Position numbers and translations under genes: made by a program. Under the pieces are notes generated by a model. The model was not told where the DNA came from. It worked only from the letters and a program-made list of their open reading frames with translations, and did no database searches. From Pseudomonas sp. NC02 (GTDB lineage Bacteria; Pseudomonadota; Gammaproteobacteria; Pseudomonadales; Pseudomonadaceae): a stretch of DNA of 64,000 nt. The stretch lies in contig NZ_CP025624.1 in NCBI RefSeq assembly GCF_002874965.1, positions 1,922,001-1,986,000 of the forward strand, written 5' to 3'. Below are positions 26,817 to 36,059 of the stretch, in pieces (within the stretch, counting starts at the first letter, position 1; each line of letters starts with the position of its first letter).

Positions 26817-27718
26817 CGCGCCCATTTCTCCATGACGAAATCCACGAACGCCCGCAGCTTGGGCAGGCGATAGCGGTCCTGGGCGTACAGCAAATGCATG
26901 GGCCGGCTGGGCAGTTGGTAGTCCGTCAGTAATGCCACCAGTTTCCCGGCCCGCAGGTCTGGCTCGACCAGGGCGTCAGGCAGCATCACGATGCCCATGC
27001 CTTCCAGGGCAGCCTGGCGCAAGGCCTGCGAACTGTTGATGGTCAATGAGCCGGAAACCGGAATTTCCACTTCGCCCTCTGCGCCGCGCATTCGCCACAA
27101 CTTGTCGGCGTTGCGCCAATCGTCGGTCGCCGGGTAAGCGAACGCCAGGCAGTCATGTTGCTGCAGGTCATCGGGGCGTTGAGGTGTGCCACGGCGCGCC
27201 AGGTACTCCGCAGAGGCGCAGAGGGTGATGGTGTAATCCTGCATGGGGCGGGCAATCAGGCTTGGCGCGTCCAGGTCGCCCAAGCGGATGGCCACGTCGA
27301 AGCCGCTGTCGACCATGTCCATCCGCTGGTTGCTCAGCACCACGTACAGCTTGATCTGTGGGTAGCGCTGGGAAAATTCGCTGAGCGCCGGTGCCAGGCG
27401 TTCGGTGCCAAAGGCCGGTGGTGCGGTGATCCGCAGCAGGCCCTTGGGCACGTCACTGTTGGCTTGTTCGGCCATCTGCTCGGAGTCGGCCACCAGGCCC
27501 AGCACCTCCAGGCAACGCTGGTAATAAATCCCGCCAAACTCGGTCAGGCTTTGCTTGCGCGTGGTGCGCTTGAGCAGGCTGACGCCCAGGCGTTGTTCCA
27601 GCGCGCGCAGGTGATTGCCGACCATGGTGGTGGACATGCCGCACGCCTGCGCTGCCGCCGTCATGCTGCCGGCTTCCACCACTTTTACGTACACCGTCAT
27701 CGCCTGGAACAGATCCAT
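26813..27718 (-). CDS. LysR-family transcriptional regulator
   Basis: The protein has 301 residues. The HTH covers VKVVEAGSMTAAAQACGMST and RTTRKQSLTEFGG, followed by LLRITAPPAFGTERLAPAL and the effector domain. It is the same subgroup as the regulator at 17277. ATG 27718 (MDLFQAM) has AGGG nine bases upstream; a TTG two codons earlier is less likely. It is divergent from the aminotransferase gene at 27824, its likely target. Confidence 0.88.
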   Translation of the reverse strand: MDLFQAMTVYVKVVEAGSMTAAAQACGMSTTMVGNHLRALEQRLGVSLLKRTTRKQSLTEFGGIYYQRCLEVLGLVADSEQMAEQANSDVPKGLLRITAPPAFGTERLAPALSEFSQRYPQIKLYVVLSNQRMDMVDSGFDVAIRLGDLDAPSLIARPMQDYTITLCASAEYLARRGTPQRPDDLQQHDCLAFAYPATDDWRNADKLWRMRGAEGEVEIPVSGSLTINSSQALRQAALEGMGIVMLPDALVEPDLRAGKLVALLTDYQLPSRPMHLLYAQDRYRLPKLRAFVDFVMEKWAR

Positions 27719-27823
27719 TATCAAGCCCTGGTTTAAAGTGATCGCAGTGTTGTGCAGTTTATCCAGCTCGGGTGGCTAACGATACTGGTGCCATCACTAC
27801 ACGATGCACTGGAGCCTGATGCC

Positions 27824-28993
27824 ATGACCGCCGCCTGCCTGATGACCACTTATCAACCGTCGCCCCTGAGCTTTACCCGAGGCCTTGGCACGCGCCTGTG
27901 GGACCAGCAGGGCCGTGAATACCTGGATGCGGTGGCAGGTGTGGCGGTGACCAACGTCGGTCATTCCCATCCGCGGCTGGTAGCGGCCATCAGTGAGCAG
28001 GCCGGTTTGCTGCTGCACACCTCCAACCTCTACAGCATCGACTGGCAGCAGCGCCTGGCCCAGCGCCTCACCCGGCTTTCCGGGCTGGACCAGGCGTTCT
28101 TCAACAACTCCGGTGCCGAAGCCAACGAAACGGCGCTGAAGCTGGCCCGGCTGCATGGCTGGAAAAAGGGTATCGAACAGCCGCTGGTGGTGGTGATGGA
28201 GAATGCCTTTCACGGGCGCACCCTGGGCACCCTGTCCGCCAGCGACGGGCCTTCCGTGCGGTTGGGATTTCAAAAACTGCCGGGGGACTTTATCAAGGTC
28301 GGCTTCGGTGACTTGAAGGCACTGGAGGCCGTGACCCGGGAGTTTGGCCCGCGCATTGTTGCGGTGCTGCTTGAGCCGATCCAGGGCGAAAGCGGCGTGC
28401 AAGTCGCGCCGCCGGGCTATCTGAAAGCCTTGCGCGAGCACTGCACCCGGCAAGGCTGGTTGTTGATGCTCGATGAGATCCAGACCGGGATCGGCCGTAC
28501 AGGTCGCTGGTTTGCCTTCCAGCATGAAGGCATCGTGCCGGACGTGATGACTTTGGCCAAAGGCCTCGGCAACGGTGTGCCGATTGGCGCGTGCCTGGCC
28601 CGGGCCGCTGTTGCGCAACTGTTTACCCCCGGCAGCCACGGCAGCACCTTCGGCGGCAACCCGCTGGCCTGCCGTGTCGGTTGTACGGTGCTGGAGATCA
28701 TCGAAGAACAAGGCCTGCTGGACAACGCGGCGCAACAGGGTGAGCGGCTGCTGGCGCGCCTGCGGGTGGAATTGAACGAGCATCCCCAGGTGCTGGCGAT
28801 TCGCGGGCAAGGGCTGATGATCGGCATCGAACTGGCAACGCCTCAGCGCGACCTGGCCCACCGTGCGGCGCAAGAGCATGGCCTGCTGATCAACGTCACG
28901 CGGGGCAAGATCATCCGCCTGCTGCCGCCGCTGACCATCGATGCCAAGGAAGTGGAGATGATCGTGCGCGCACTTTCCCGGCTTCTGGACTAA
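27824..28993 (+). CDS. Acetylornithine aminotransferase-family class III aminotransferase
   Basis: The PLP enzyme has 389 residues. It has [18 protein letters not shown] near the N-terminus, [46 protein letters not shown], and the PLP lysine in [17 protein letters not shown]. It is close to ArgD/AstC, but its position next to a LysR gene, away from arginine genes, suggests a catabolic or secondary paralogue. The main argD may lie elsewhere. GGAG upstream supports ATG 27824 over 27842. Two small hairpins follow the stop. Confidence 0.85.
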   Translation: MTAACLMTTYQPSPLSFTRGLGTRLWDQQGREYLDAVAGVAVTNVGHSHPRLVAAISEQAGLLLHTSNLYSIDWQQRLAQRLTRLSGLDQAFFNNSGAEANETALKLARLHGWKKGIEQPLVVVMENAFHGRTLGTLSASDGPSVRLGFQKLPGDFIKVGFGDLKALEAVTREFGPRIVAVLLEPIQGESGVQVAPPGYLKALREHCTRQGWLLMLDEIQTGIGRTGRWFAFQHEGIVPDVMTLAKGLGNGVPIGACLARAAVAQLFTPGSHGSTFGGNPLACRVGCTVLEIIEEQGLLDNAAQQGERLLARLRVELNEHPQVLAIRGQGLMIGIELATPQRDLAHRAAQEHGLLINVTRGKIIRLLPPLTIDAKEVEMIVRALSRLLD

Positions 28994-29006
28994 ACACGGA
29001 TGAGGC

Positions 29007-29051
29007 TGACGCGGAGCGTCACTGGCTGCATTCCCACGCAGAGCGTGGGAA
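29007..29051. repeat. Two tandem palindromes in a convergent gap (REP-like)
   Basis: TGACGC-GGA-GCGTCA (29007-29021) is followed by TTCCCACGC-AGA-GCGTGGGAA (29031-29051). Both are perfect palindromes with 3-base loops. The second is a form common between genes in fluorescent pseudomonads. They sit between the convergent aminotransferase and punR genes and may act as bidirectional terminators or mRNA-stabilising elements. Confidence 0.75.
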
Positions 29052-29058
29052 CGATCAG

Positions 29059-29991
29059 TCAAACGGGGTAGCCGGAGCCCACCTGCACCCCGTTCAGCCA
29101 TTCCTGATTCAGGGTCTCGGTATCCCCCAGGTAATCCAGCAACCAGGCCATGGCCGGCGACAGTTTGTTCTGTGCCCAGGCCACGCACGACGGGCTGGCA
29201 GGGAAGGGCCGGGACAGTTGCAGGGCGCTCAGCTCGCCGCGCTCGATCCACGGCTGCACCAGGTGCGCCGGTGCCATGCCGACGCACAAGCCGTCCCGCA
29301 GGCAATCAATCGCCGAAGCCCAGTGCGGCACCACCAAACGACGCTGGTTATCCAGGGTCCAGGTGTCGCGCTTGGGCAGGTTGCGCGAGGTGTCGGTCAT
29401 GCACAGGGAGGCGAAGGGCCGCAGTTGGTCATCGCTGAGCAGGCCTTCGACCGCTGCCAGCGGATGCCGGCTGCTGACCACGCACAGCCAGTTCAGCAGG
29501 CCCATGTCACGAAATGTGAATTGACTGGCCACCGGCACCGCGCTGGTGGCGCCGATCACGATATCGGTGCGGTCATCGGCCAGGGCATCCCACACCCCGT
29601 TGTACACCTCGTAATCCAACAGCAATTCCACCTCCGGGAACTGCCGATAGAAATCCAGTACCAACTGCCGGCAGCGCTGCTGTTTAACGATGGAATCCAC
29701 CGCGACTTTCAACTGGCCACTCCAGCCATTTGCCACTTGCTGGCACAGCCGGCGGGTGCCGAGCATTTTTTTCATGACGCCGCGGGCTTCGTCGATGAAC
29801 AATTTACCCGCGGGTGTCAGCTCCACATCCCGATGCCGTCGGACGAACAGCGGCACCGCCAGCCATTCTTCAAGTTGCCGCACGGTGTAGCTGATGGCTG
29901 ACGGCACGCGGTGCAGTTCCTGGGCGGCGGCGCTGAAGCTGCCGTGGCGGGCCACTGCATCCACCACATCCAGGGAATACTCAGACCACAT
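29059..29991 (-). CDS. punR: LysR-family regulator PunR (YdhB)
   Basis: The protein has 310 residues and starts MWSEYSLDVVDAVARHGS, with RVPSAISYTVRQLEEWLAVP and RRHRDVELTPAGKLF. These are very close to E. coli PunR. PunR activates punC in response to purine nucleosides. GAAGG lies 8 bases before ATG 29991; a TTG five codons earlier is less likely. It is divergent from punC with a 122-bp gap, the same arrangement as in E. coli. Confidence 0.9.
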   Translation of the reverse strand: MWSEYSLDVVDAVARHGSFSAAAQELHRVPSAISYTVRQLEEWLAVPLFVRRHRDVELTPAGKLFIDEARGVMKKMLGTRRLCQQVANGWSGQLKVAVDSIVKQQRCRQLVLDFYRQFPEVELLLDYEVYNGVWDALADDRTDIVIGATSAVPVASQFTFRDMGLLNWLCVVSSRHPLAAVEGLLSDDQLRPFASLCMTDTSRNLPKRDTWTLDNQRRLVVPHWASAIDCLRDGLCVGMAPAHLVQPWIERGELSALQLSRPFPASPSCVAWAQNKLSPAMAWLLDYLGDTETLNQEWLNGVQVGSGYPV

Positions 29992-30013
29992 GGAATTTGC
30001 CTTCAAAATTATT

Positions 30014-30036
30014 GATAAGAGTGTCCAATTATTATC
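30014..30036. promoter_or_regulatory. Candidate PunR binding dyad
   Basis: GATAA (30014-30018) and TTATC (30032-30036) form an interrupted dyad in AT-rich DNA between divergent punR and punC. LysR proteins bind such interrupted repeats near their own start. The arms are short, so this is a weak call. Confidence 0.35.
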
Positions 30037-30113
30037 GCTTCACAGGGATTTGCTCAGCTTCATAATAGGCACCAGTCAGCAAATAGTTTGATGGCAGGTT
30101 ATACAAGGCTTCA

Positions 30114-31307
30114 ATGAAAAATTCTTTTGGATTCACCTGGTACCTGGCGGGGCTGAGCATGCTCGGCTATCTGGCCATGGATATGTACTTGCCGGCGTTT
30201 GGCGCCATGGGCGAGCAACTGCAGATTTCCCCCGGCGCGGTGGGCGCGAGCCTGAGCATTTTCCTCGCCGGCTTTGCCGTCGGGCAGTTGCTGTGGGGGC
30301 CGCTATCCGACCGGTTGGGACGCAAGCCGGTGCTGCTTACGGGCCTTTCCCTGTTTGTGCTCGGCTGCCTGGGGATGTTCTGGGTCGAGACCGCACCGCA
30401 GCTGTTGGCCTTGCGTTTTGTCCAGGCGATTGGCGTGTGTTCCGCCGCCGTCAGTTGGCAGGCGCTGGTGATCGACCGCTACCCGGCGGACAAGGCCCAT
30501 CGGGTGTTCGCCGGCATTATGCCGCTGATGTCACTGTCTCCGGCCCTGGCGCCATTGCTGGGAGCGCTGATGCTGAATCACTGGGGCTGGCAGGCGATTT
30601 TCGGTGTGTTGTTGGTGGTTTCGCTGCTCCTGCTGCTGCCTACGTTGTTTCTCAGGCCGCTGCCGAAACGCCTGACAACCGACGGCGAACCGTCCCGAAT
30701 CGGCTATGGGCAATTGCTCAAGTCGCGGGTGTTCACCGGCAACGTGATGATCTTTGCCGCATGCTCGGCCAGTTTCTTCGCCTGGCTTACCGCCTCGCCG
30801 TTCATCCTTGGCGGGATGGGCTACAGCCCGAATGACATCGGCTTGAGCTACGTATTGCCAACGCTGTCGTTCCTGATCGGTGGCTACAGTTGCCGCAGTG
30901 CGTTGCAGCGGTTCCAGGGCAAGACTTTGTTGCCGTGGCTGCTGCTGGCGTACTGCATCAGCATGGTCGCGCTATACCTCGTCGCGACCTTGACCGTGCC
31001 GACGCTCGCCACCTTGCTGATTCCGTTCTGCCTGATGGCCCTGGTCAATGGCGCCAGCTACCCGATCGTGGTGGCGAATGCACTGATGCCGTTTGCGGAA
31101 AATTCCGGCAAGGCGGCGGCATTGCAGAACACCTTGCAGTTGGGGTTGTGCTTCCTGGCGAGCCTGATCGTGTCGTCGATGATCGACCAGCCGCTGTTGA
31201 TCACTGCGATCGTGATGCTGGCGACCGCGCCATTGGCCGTGTTGGGCTACTGGCTGGCGCGACCGAAGGTCGACGATGGCGATGCCGACCTGGTGCGCGC
31301 CCGCTAG
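30114..31307 (+). CDS. punC: MFS purine nucleoside importer PunC (YdhC)
   Basis: The protein has 397 residues and twelve predicted membrane helices. The start region ([22 protein letters not shown]), the loop [14 protein letters not shown], and [19 protein letters not shown] with [16 protein letters not shown] match E. coli PunC closely. PunC is needed for uptake of adenosine and related nucleosides. Together with the adjacent Tsx-type outer-membrane channel it gives a path across both membranes. It overlaps the convergent tsx-like gene by 4 bp. Confidence 0.88.
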   Translation: MKNSFGFTWYLAGLSMLGYLAMDMYLPAFGAMGEQLQISPGAVGASLSIFLAGFAVGQLLWGPLSDRLGRKPVLLTGLSLFVLGCLGMFWVETAPQLLALRFVQAIGVCSAAVSWQALVIDRYPADKAHRVFAGIMPLMSLSPALAPLLGALMLNHWGWQAIFGVLLVVSLLLLLPTLFLRPLPKRLTTDGEPSRIGYGQLLKSRVFTGNVMIFAACSASFFAWLTASPFILGGMGYSPNDIGLSYVLPTLSFLIGGYSCRSALQRFQGKTLLPWLLLAYCISMVALYLVATLTVPTLATLLIPFCLMALVNGASYPIVVANALMPFAENSGKAAALQNTLQLGLCFLASLIVSSMIDQPLLITAIVMLATAPLAVLGYWLARPKVDDGDADLVRAR

Positions 31308-32137
31308 AACGTCACTTCCATGTTCACCGTCGGCGTTGACGTGCGGCTACCCCGGCCGCCGTCCACGCCGAACTTGTTATGCCAATACTCATACCCGACG
31401 CCCAGGTAGAGATTGGGCTTGACGCTTTTGCCCGGGCGCACCGCCACCATCAGCGCGGTGCGCATCAGGGTTTCCGGCGCCGTATCGCGGCCATGGAAGT
31501 CCTCGCCCTTTTCCCCGACGTGATTGATAAACCCCTGAAACTTCGCCCCGTGGTTGCCGATCTCGAAAGGCCGCATCCAGGTCAGGTTGAGCATGTAGGT
31601 ATCGTCGAAGGTGTGATCGGGTTCTTTCGCGCCAGGGATGCCGGAATGGTTTCTTTCCTTGTAGTACATCAGGCTCAGGTCCAGCACGCCGACGGTGTTG
31701 AACTTCAAGGTCGGACCAATCACCAGCGCACGTTTTTTCGCCGACGCCAGGTTGTTGTTGCGGTTGGCATCAAAGCCGAAGGTCAGTGCGTAATCCTTGA
31801 TCACCCCGGTGCCCAGCGGTACATCGAATACCCGTGAGGCATACAGCTGATGCCGGTACACGGCATACACTTCGCTGCCGCCGTGGTCGGTACCCTTGCG
31901 CGGGTCGCGGCTGTCGGACAGGAACACATCGAGGTTCAGGTAGTTGCTGCCGTACTGGTAGCCGCTGGCGTGGGTGAAGCTGTAGATGCGCTTGCTAAAT
32001 TCATCCGGGTTGTTCGGGTTGGTGAACTGCTGGCCGTAGCGAAATCCCAGGCTGTTGTTCATCCATTCCAGCGCGACAGCCTCCCCGCCGCCGAACAATG
32101 TGAGTAATACGGTTGCGCCGTGCAGTGCCTTTTTCAT
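31304..32137 (-). CDS. Tsx-like nucleoside-specific outer-membrane channel
   Basis: The protein has 277 residues. A signal peptide (ending GEAVA) precedes alternating beta strands such as [30 protein letters not shown] and [17 protein letters not shown], ending in VNMEVTF with the C-terminal Phe of barrel proteins. This is the OmpK/Tsx family of nucleoside channels. AGGAA precedes ATG 32137; an upstream start at 32167 is not needed. It is convergent with punC and beside further purine transport genes. Confidence 0.8.
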   Translation of the reverse strand: MKKALHGATVLLTLFGGGEAVALEWMNNSLGFRYGQQFTNPNNPDEFSKRIYSFTHASGYQYGSNYLNLDVFLSDSRDPRKGTDHGGSEVYAVYRHQLYASRVFDVPLGTGVIKDYALTFGFDANRNNNLASAKKRALVIGPTLKFNTVGVLDLSLMYYKERNHSGIPGAKEPDHTFDDTYMLNLTWMRPFEIGNHGAKFQGFINHVGEKGEDFHGRDTAPETLMRTALMVAVRPGKSVKPNLYLGVGYEYWHNKFGVDGGRGSRTSTPTVNMEVTF

Positions 32138-32281
32138 TGTTTTAATTCCTTTGGCGTTTTGGCTCATGGCGACCGCGCAAGGGTCGCCGGGCGCAGTATC
32201 GGCACATCCGTTGTGGGTTCCAAAGAACAGAATCTCGCCTGGGCCGATGCCGAAACGGCAGCACTGAAGCTGGCCTGAGAG

Positions 32282-33232
32282 TCAGGAAATACGTGGCGCC
32301 GAGGGCGTTTCCTGATGTTCGCGCAAGTTGATTTCTTCACTGAGCAGATGGGCCATGGCTTGCACCGCCATCGGCAAGTCTCGGTCTTTGCGGGCGTACA
32401 AGCCCAGGTCGCTGAAGATCCCGCCCTGGTCGCTGAGCGGAATGTGCAGCAGTTCGCCGCGGGCTAAATCCACCTCCACGCCAATGCGCGTCTGGAACGC
32501 GATGCCCAGTTGCTGGCGCGCCAGTTGCCGGGCCAGCTCCATCGAGTTGCTGTGCAGCAGTGGCTTGTTCGTCGCCGCCGAACGCTTGTGCAGCGGTGCG
32601 ATCAGGTGGTGAACCGAGAGCTCGCTCTTGGCCTGGATCACCCCGTGTTCACAGCAGCGCGCGTAACTCACGCTGGTTTCACCGGCCAACGGATGCCCCG
32701 GCGCCATCAACGCCCCCAGGCGGAAATGGCCGACACACACCTGGATGGTTTCGCTGCTGCGCGGTAAGGCAAAGGCCAACCCCAGGTCAGCCTGGCCGTT
32801 GACCACCGCACCGGGAATCGATTGCGAACCTTGTACCGTGACGCCAATAGTCACTTTCGGATAACGCTCACGCATGCGCTTGAGAGCGGCGGGCAGCAGT
32901 TCCACAGTGGCGCCCTCCACCGTGGCGATTTCCACATGGCCGGTCTGCACGCCGTTCAAGCCATCCAGTTCACCGCGCACGCGTTCCACATCCTGCAACA
33001 GGAAACTCACGTGGCGGGTCAGGATTTCCCCGGCCGCCGTCAGGCGCAGGCCGCCGGGCAGGCGCTCGAACAGCGCCGCACCCACCTCGTCTTCCAGCTT
33101 GAGGATCTGCCGGTTCACCGCCGAAGACGCCACGTTCAGGCGGCGCGCGGCTTCGCGGATCGAGTGGCAGCGGCGAACCATGTCGAAGTAGTAAATCGCC
33201 GGGGCGTGGATGCGCAGCTTGCGGTTGAGCAT
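32282..33232 (-). CDS. LysR-family regulator next to nucleobase permease
   Basis: The protein has 316 residues. The HTH reads YYFDMVRRCHSIREAARRLN and VASSAVNRQILKLEDEVGAAL, with a LysR effector domain after it. AAGGAC precedes ATG 33232 (MLNRKLRIHAPA); a longer start at 33304 would cut into the promoter. It is divergent from the NCS2 permease with a 172-bp gap, so it probably controls that gene. Confidence 0.87.
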   Translation of the reverse strand: MLNRKLRIHAPAIYYFDMVRRCHSIREAARRLNVASSAVNRQILKLEDEVGAALFERLPGGLRLTAAGEILTRHVSFLLQDVERVRGELDGLNGVQTGHVEIATVEGATVELLPAALKRMRERYPKVTIGVTVQGSQSIPGAVVNGQADLGLAFALPRSSETIQVCVGHFRLGALMAPGHPLAGETSVSYARCCEHGVIQAKSELSVHHLIAPLHKRSAATNKPLLHSNSMELARQLARQQLGIAFQTRIGVEVDLARGELLHIPLSDQGGIFSDLGLYARKDRDLPMAVQAMAHLLSEEINLREHQETPSAPRIS

Positions 33233-33327
33233 TTTTTTCAAGTCCTTGTGCGCAGCGCTTCGAGCCACGGGGCAGGGCGGCTGAATGGATTTTTGTAACG
33301 GCATTCAGGGTGTTCTTGTGAAAATGA

Positions 33328-33337
33328 TTGTATACAA
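33328..33337. promoter_or_regulatory. Perfect palindrome TTGTATACAA, candidate operator
   Basis: TTGTATACAA lies 67 bp before the permease start and 95 bp from the LysR start. A partial copy (TTGCATACA, 33362-33370) follows. This form is more like a GntR-family (FadR/HutC type) site than a LysR site, so a second regulator may act here. Confidence 0.5.
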
Positions 33338-33404
33338 CTCTATGGACATCCAATCTTTCTATTGCATACAGTGAGTGCACAACAAAAACAGAGAACCCCT
33401 CACC

Positions 33405-34916
33405 ATGACTATCCCGAAGGCGTCACCGCAGCGGCCAGAAGATGAGAATCTCGGCGTCGCGGCCAACATGGCTTACGGCCTGCAGCATGTGCTCACCATG
33501 TACGGCGGCATCGTGGCTGTACCGTTGATCGTCGGCCAGGCGGCCGGGTTGTCGCCGGCCGATATTGGCCTGCTGATCGCTGCCTCGCTGTTTGCCGGAG
33601 GCCTGGCTACGCTGTTGCAAACCCTGGGCCTGCCGTTTTTCGGCTGCCAGTTGCCGCTGGTGCAGGGGGTGTCCTTTGCCGGGGTGGCGACTATGGTGGC
33701 GATTGTTGGCAGCGACGGTGCGGGTGGCATCCCGGCGATTCTCGGGGCGGTGATGGCCGCCTCCCTGATAGGCCTGCTGATCACCCCGGTGTTCTCGCGA
33801 ATCACCAAATTCTTCCCGCCGCTAGTCACCGGGATTGTGATCACTACCATCGGCCTGACGTTGATGCCCGTCGCCGCCCGCTGGGCCATGGGCGGCAACA
33901 GCCGCGCCGCAGATTTCGGCAGCATGCCGAACATCGGCCTGGCGGCGCTGACCCTGGTGCTGGTATTGCTGCTGAGCAAGATCGGCAGCGCGACCATCTC
34001 GCGGCTGTCGATCCTGCTGGCGATGGTGATCGGCACGGTTATCGCGGTGTTCCTCGGCATGGCTGACTTCTCCAGCGTGACCCAGGGCCCGATGTTCGGC
34101 TTTCCCACACCCTTCCATTTCGGCATGCCAACCTTCCAGCTCGCGGCGATCATTTCCATGTGCATCGTGGTGATGGTGACGCTGGTGGAAACCTCGGCGG
34201 ACATTCTGGCAGTGGGTGAAATCATCGACACCAAGGTCGACTCCAAGCGCCTCGGCAATGGCCTGCGTGCGGATATGCTGTCGAGCATGTTTGCGCCGAT
34301 CTTCGGCTCGTTCACCCAGAGCGCGTTTGCACAAAACGTCGGACTGGTGGCGGTTACCGGGGTCAAGAGCCGTTATGTGGTCGCCACCGGTGGGATATTC
34401 CTGGTGATCCTCGGCCTGCTGCCGTTCATGGGGCGGGTGATTGCGGCAGTGCCGACTTCGGTGCTGGGCGGGGCCGGGATCGTGCTGTTCGGCACCGTGG
34501 CTGCCAGTGGTATCCGGACCTTGTCCAAGGTCGATTACCGCAACAACATGAACCTGATCATTGTCGCCACTTCCATCGGTTTTGGCATGATCCCGATTGC
34601 GGCCCCGAGTTTCTACGATCACTTCCCGAGCTGGTTCGCGACCATTTTCCACTCGGGGATCAGTTCGTCGGCGATCATGGCGATCCTGTTGAACCTGGCG
34701 TTCAACCACTTCACCGCGGGCAACTCGGACCAGCAGTCGGTATTCGTTGCCGGGACGGAACGCAGCCTGTGCTTCCAGGACGTGGCGGCGTTGCGGGACG
34801 GGGATTACTTCAGCGGCGGCAAGCTGTTTGATGCCGAGGGCAAGGAAATTCCGTTGCTGGAGGAAGTGCCGAAGAAAGCGGCGGTGCACGGCAGGGCGCA
34901 GACCAGCGAGGTGTAA
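33405..34916 (+). CDS. NCS2-family purine nucleobase permease (xanthine/urate type)
   Basis: The protein has 503 residues and about 12-14 membrane helices. Family segments include NMAYGLQHVLTMYGGIVAVP, FGCQLPLVQGVSFAGVATM, and VETSADILAVGEI in the substrate-binding helix, followed by DMLSSMFAPIFGSF and QNVGLVAVTGVKSRYV. NCS2 proteins bring in xanthine, urate or uracil with H+ or Na+. The QNVG..TGV.SR signature and neighbourhood favour a purine. A hydrophilic tail of about 45 residues follows the last helix. A REPIN lies 16 bp after the stop. Confidence 0.9.
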   Translation: MTIPKASPQRPEDENLGVAANMAYGLQHVLTMYGGIVAVPLIVGQAAGLSPADIGLLIAASLFAGGLATLLQTLGLPFFGCQLPLVQGVSFAGVATMVAIVGSDGAGGIPAILGAVMAASLIGLLITPVFSRITKFFPPLVTGIVITTIGLTLMPVAARWAMGGNSRAADFGSMPNIGLAALTLVLVLLLSKIGSATISRLSILLAMVIGTVIAVFLGMADFSSVTQGPMFGFPTPFHFGMPTFQLAAIISMCIVVMVTLVETSADILAVGEIIDTKVDSKRLGNGLRADMLSSMFAPIFGSFTQSAFAQNVGLVAVTGVKSRYVVATGGIFLVILGLLPFMGRVIAAVPTSVLGGAGIVLFGTVAASGIRTLSKVDYRNNMNLIIVATSIGFGMIPIAAPSFYDHFPSWFATIFHSGISSSAIMAILLNLAFNHFTAGNSDQQSVFVAGTERSLCFQDVAALRDGDYFSGGKLFDAEGKEIPLLEEVPKKAAVHGRAQTSEV

Positions 34917-34932
34917 CAGCCACAAAGAGTCC

Positions 34933-35026
34933 AATGTGGGAGCGGGCTTGCTCGCGAAGGCGGTGTGTCAGTCGCTAAATATGCTGACTGATCCACCGCC
35001 TTCGCGAGCAAGCCCGCTCCCACATT
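34933..35026. repeat. REPIN A (94-bp REP doublet)
   Basis: Perfect 33-bp inverted arms (34933-34965 and 34994-35026; core GGGAGCGGGCTTGCTCGCGA) surround a 28-bp centre with inner CAGTC/GACTG repeats. It fills the gap between two convergent genes. It is the same family and the same length as the element at 43210, but in reverse orientation. No RAYT transposase is in the window. Confidence 0.93.
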
Positions 35027-35032
35027 TTGATC

Positions 35033-35965
35033 TCAGCCAGTCTTGAGCGTTCTGTGGGGCACCGAACAAGCCTCATCCAAAAACTGCACCACCGTCCCCA
35101 TGCACGCCTGTCGCTCTTCAACATGCGGCATGTGGCTGGAGTCTTCGAACAGCGCCCAGCGCACATCGGCGATCTCATCCAGGAACGGCTTGACCACCAG
35201 CGGCGTGGCCTCGTCATGGCGACCGGAAATCACCAGGGTCGGCACATTGACCTTCGACAGCCGGCCGATCACGTTCCAGTCTTTCAAGCTGCCAATTACA
35301 TGGAATTCCGTCGGGCCGCTCATGGCGTGATACACCGTCGGGTCCGAATCCACCTGGGCGAATGTGCGGGCGACTTCTTCCGGCCACGGATTGACCCGGC
35401 ACACGTGCTGGTCATAGAAAATCCGCGAGGCGGCCAGGTACTCAGGGTCCTGGTAGGTGCCGGCCTGTTCATGCTTGAGCAAGGTCTCGTGCACGCCTTC
35501 AGGCAGTAGCTTGCGCAGGCGGTTGGCCTCGGCAACCCAGGTACGCATGCAGGTCGGCGAGTTGGCCGGAATAAATGCACGCAGGCCCTTGGGTTGCAGG
35601 ATGGCGTGTTCGCTGCCGAGCATGCCGCCCCAGGATTGACCCAGGATCGCGTAGTTGTTGCTGATCTGCAGATGGTCCAGCAGGTTGTCCAGTTCTTCGA
35701 GGAACAAGCCGACGGTCCAGAATGAAGGGTCTTTGTCAGGCAGGTGGGTGGAGCGGCCGTTGCCCAGTTGGTCGTAGTGAATGACCGCGTGGCCACTGGC
35801 GGCTACGTCCTTGTAGGCATCGACATAATCATGGGTACAACCCGGGCCACCATGGAGGATGACCAGCGGCGTGAGGCCGCTGTCCAGGTCGCCGGTTACC
35901 CGATACCAGGTCTGGTAGTCGCGAAAGGCCGCATAGCCTTCGCGGATTGTTTCGATGAATTCCAT
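35033..35965 (-). CDS. Proline iminopeptidase-family alpha/beta hydrolase (PIP-1, L-amino acid amidase-like)
   Basis: The protein has 310 residues. It has [16 protein letters not shown] (oxyanion motif HGGPG), the nucleophile elbow GQSWGG, a cap domain with [13 protein letters not shown], and the catalytic Asp and His in SGRHDEATP and SSHMPHVEE. It is close to Pseudomonas LaaA-type L-amino acid amidases and to the Pip proteins found beside plant-responsive LuxR solos. No signal peptide is seen, so it is cytoplasmic. It lies just downstream of the LuxR solo on the same strand, with a lux-box-like dyad between. Confidence 0.88.
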   Translation of the reverse strand: MEFIETIREGYAAFRDYQTWYRVTGDLDSGLTPLVILHGGPGCTHDYVDAYKDVAASGHAVIHYDQLGNGRSTHLPDKDPSFWTVGLFLEELDNLLDHLQISNNYAILGQSWGGMLGSEHAILQPKGLRAFIPANSPTCMRTWVAEANRLRKLLPEGVHETLLKHEQAGTYQDPEYLAASRIFYDQHVCRVNPWPEEVARTFAQVDSDPTVYHAMSGPTEFHVIGSLKDWNVIGRLSKVNVPTLVISGRHDEATPLVVKPFLDEIADVRWALFEDSSHMPHVEERQACMGTVVQFLDEACSVPHRTLKTG

Positions 35966-36027
35966 TTCGTGCCCTGCCCTGAGAAAAAGTGATCAGGTAC
36001 ACGATAGTCGGCACAGAAAGTTTAAGT

Positions 36028-36048
36028 AACTAGCAAAACAGCTAGGTT
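36028..36048 (-). promoter_or_regulatory. lux-box-like dyad before PIP-1
   Basis: Read toward PIP-1 the sequence starts AACCTAGC and ends GCTAGTT, a dyad of 21 bp with CTAGC/GCTAG arms. It lies 63-83 bp before the PIP-1 start, where a LuxR-type activator would bind. It shares the start AACCTA with the dyad at 36904. Confidence 0.5.
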
Positions 36049-36059
36049 TTTCCTTCGGA

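Noticed and set aside
34933..35026. REPIN A read as an insertion sequence or CRISPR repeat
   Set aside because: It has no open frame and no direct-repeat spacer series. The inverted-arm plan and length fit a REP doublet.
36028..36048. Dyad read as a terminator of the LuxR solo gene
   Set aside because: In the direction of luxR transcription the stem is followed by GTTACTT and not by a T-run. The T-run lies on the opposite strand.
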